From: Castellaniella sp049673105
Lineage (GTDB): Bacteria; Pseudomonadota; Gammaproteobacteria; Burkholderiales; Burkholderiaceae_B
Length of the DNA: 64,000 nucleotides
Assembly (NCBI RefSeq): GCF_049673105.1
Contig: NZ_JBATXG010000025.1
Span: 143,350 to 207,349 of the forward strand
Reading direction: 5' to 3'
Positions 63,925 through 64,000 of the stretch are shown piece by piece. Under the pieces are notes generated by a model. The model ran no database searches. It was not told the origin of the DNA and worked only from the letters and a program-made list of their open reading frames with translations. A program made the position numbers and the translations under genes. The stretch's first letter is position 1. Each line of letters opens with the position of its first letter.

Positions 63925-64000
63925 GCCTGACGATGACCTACTTTCACAGGTGTCCACCCACTATCATCGGCGCGAAGGCGTTTCACTGTCCTGTTCGGGA
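63925..64000 (-). rRNA. rrf: 5S rRNA, 3' part
   Basis: The minus strand reads TCCCGAACAGGACAGTGAAA, then CGCCGATGATAGTG and GTGAAAGTAGGTCATCGTC to the 3' end, the conserved second half of betaproteobacterial 5S rRNA. About 76 of ~115 nt are inside the window; the rest, and the 23S and 16S genes, should continue to the right. Confidence 0.95.

Overview
The window is about 63% G+C with very short gene spacing and is almost entirely core chromosome of a betaproteobacterium in the order Burkholderiales. The best fit is the family Alcaligenaceae, relatives of Bordetella, Achromobacter and Castellaniella. Three things point there: the single-ORF MurE-MurF fusion (known from Bordetella), the lpxC / DUF721 / M23 peptidase / secA arrangement after the division cluster, and the glyQS-gmhB-plsC-gloA-rsmA-surA-lptD block facing amgK-murU. 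The copper nitrite reductase indicates a denitrifier. The genus is not proven by the sequence.

Layout. 1-4572: a tightly overlapping + strand run (glyQ end, glyS, gmhB, plsC, YgjP-like metallopeptidase). 4688-5083: gloA. 5088-9768: minus-strand rsmA, surA, lptD. 9901-11654: divergent amgK and murU (peptidoglycan sugar recycling). 11848-12573: a membrane-anchored DUF6776-type protein. 12638-14964: polar amino acid ABC importer. 15136-17606: methionine importer metNIQ. 17937-19481: TerC/CBS/CorC membrane protein. 19576-19905: small exported protein. 20147-20222: tRNA-Lys with its own promoter and terminator. 20250-29437: a mixed group (phosphoesterase, a divergent GH31 protein, mnmC, inositol monophosphatase, M20 hydrolase, YciA-type thioesterase, mgtE). 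29638-34931: secA, an M23 peptidase, a DUF721 protein and lpxC. 35173-52033: the complete division and cell wall (dcw) cluster on the minus strand, from mraZ to ftsZ. 52428-59123: an amino acid or amide binding protein, nirK, then livMHGF facing them. 59289-59685: RNase P RNA. 59848-63721: uup, pyrC, a SWIB-domain protein and a small membrane protein. 63925-64000: the 3' end of a 5S rRNA, marking an rRNA operon that continues beyond the window.

How it works together. Most genes serve the cell envelope: LPS core and lipid A (gmhB, lpxC), LPS export (lptD with chaperone surA), phospholipid (plsC), peptidoglycan precursors (murC to murG, mraY, ddl), septation (ftsL/I/W/Q/A/Z) and recycling (amgK/murU). 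A second theme is uptake of amino acids (three ABC systems). Denitrification is represented only by nirK, which sits between a binding protein and the permease/ATPase genes that probably serve it. nirK carries two FNR/NnrR-like boxes at spacings that fit oxygen or NO control.

I found no phage, insertion sequence, CRISPR array or obvious island. The observations most worth a second look are regulatory or structural: a 15-bp hairpin over the possible start codon of the phosphoesterase gene, a terminator-like hairpin just before the TTG start of metN, tandem FNR-type boxes before nirK, a large inverted repeat after mgtE, a GH31 protein with altered active-site motifs, and inserted segments in MurD and in an ABC permease.
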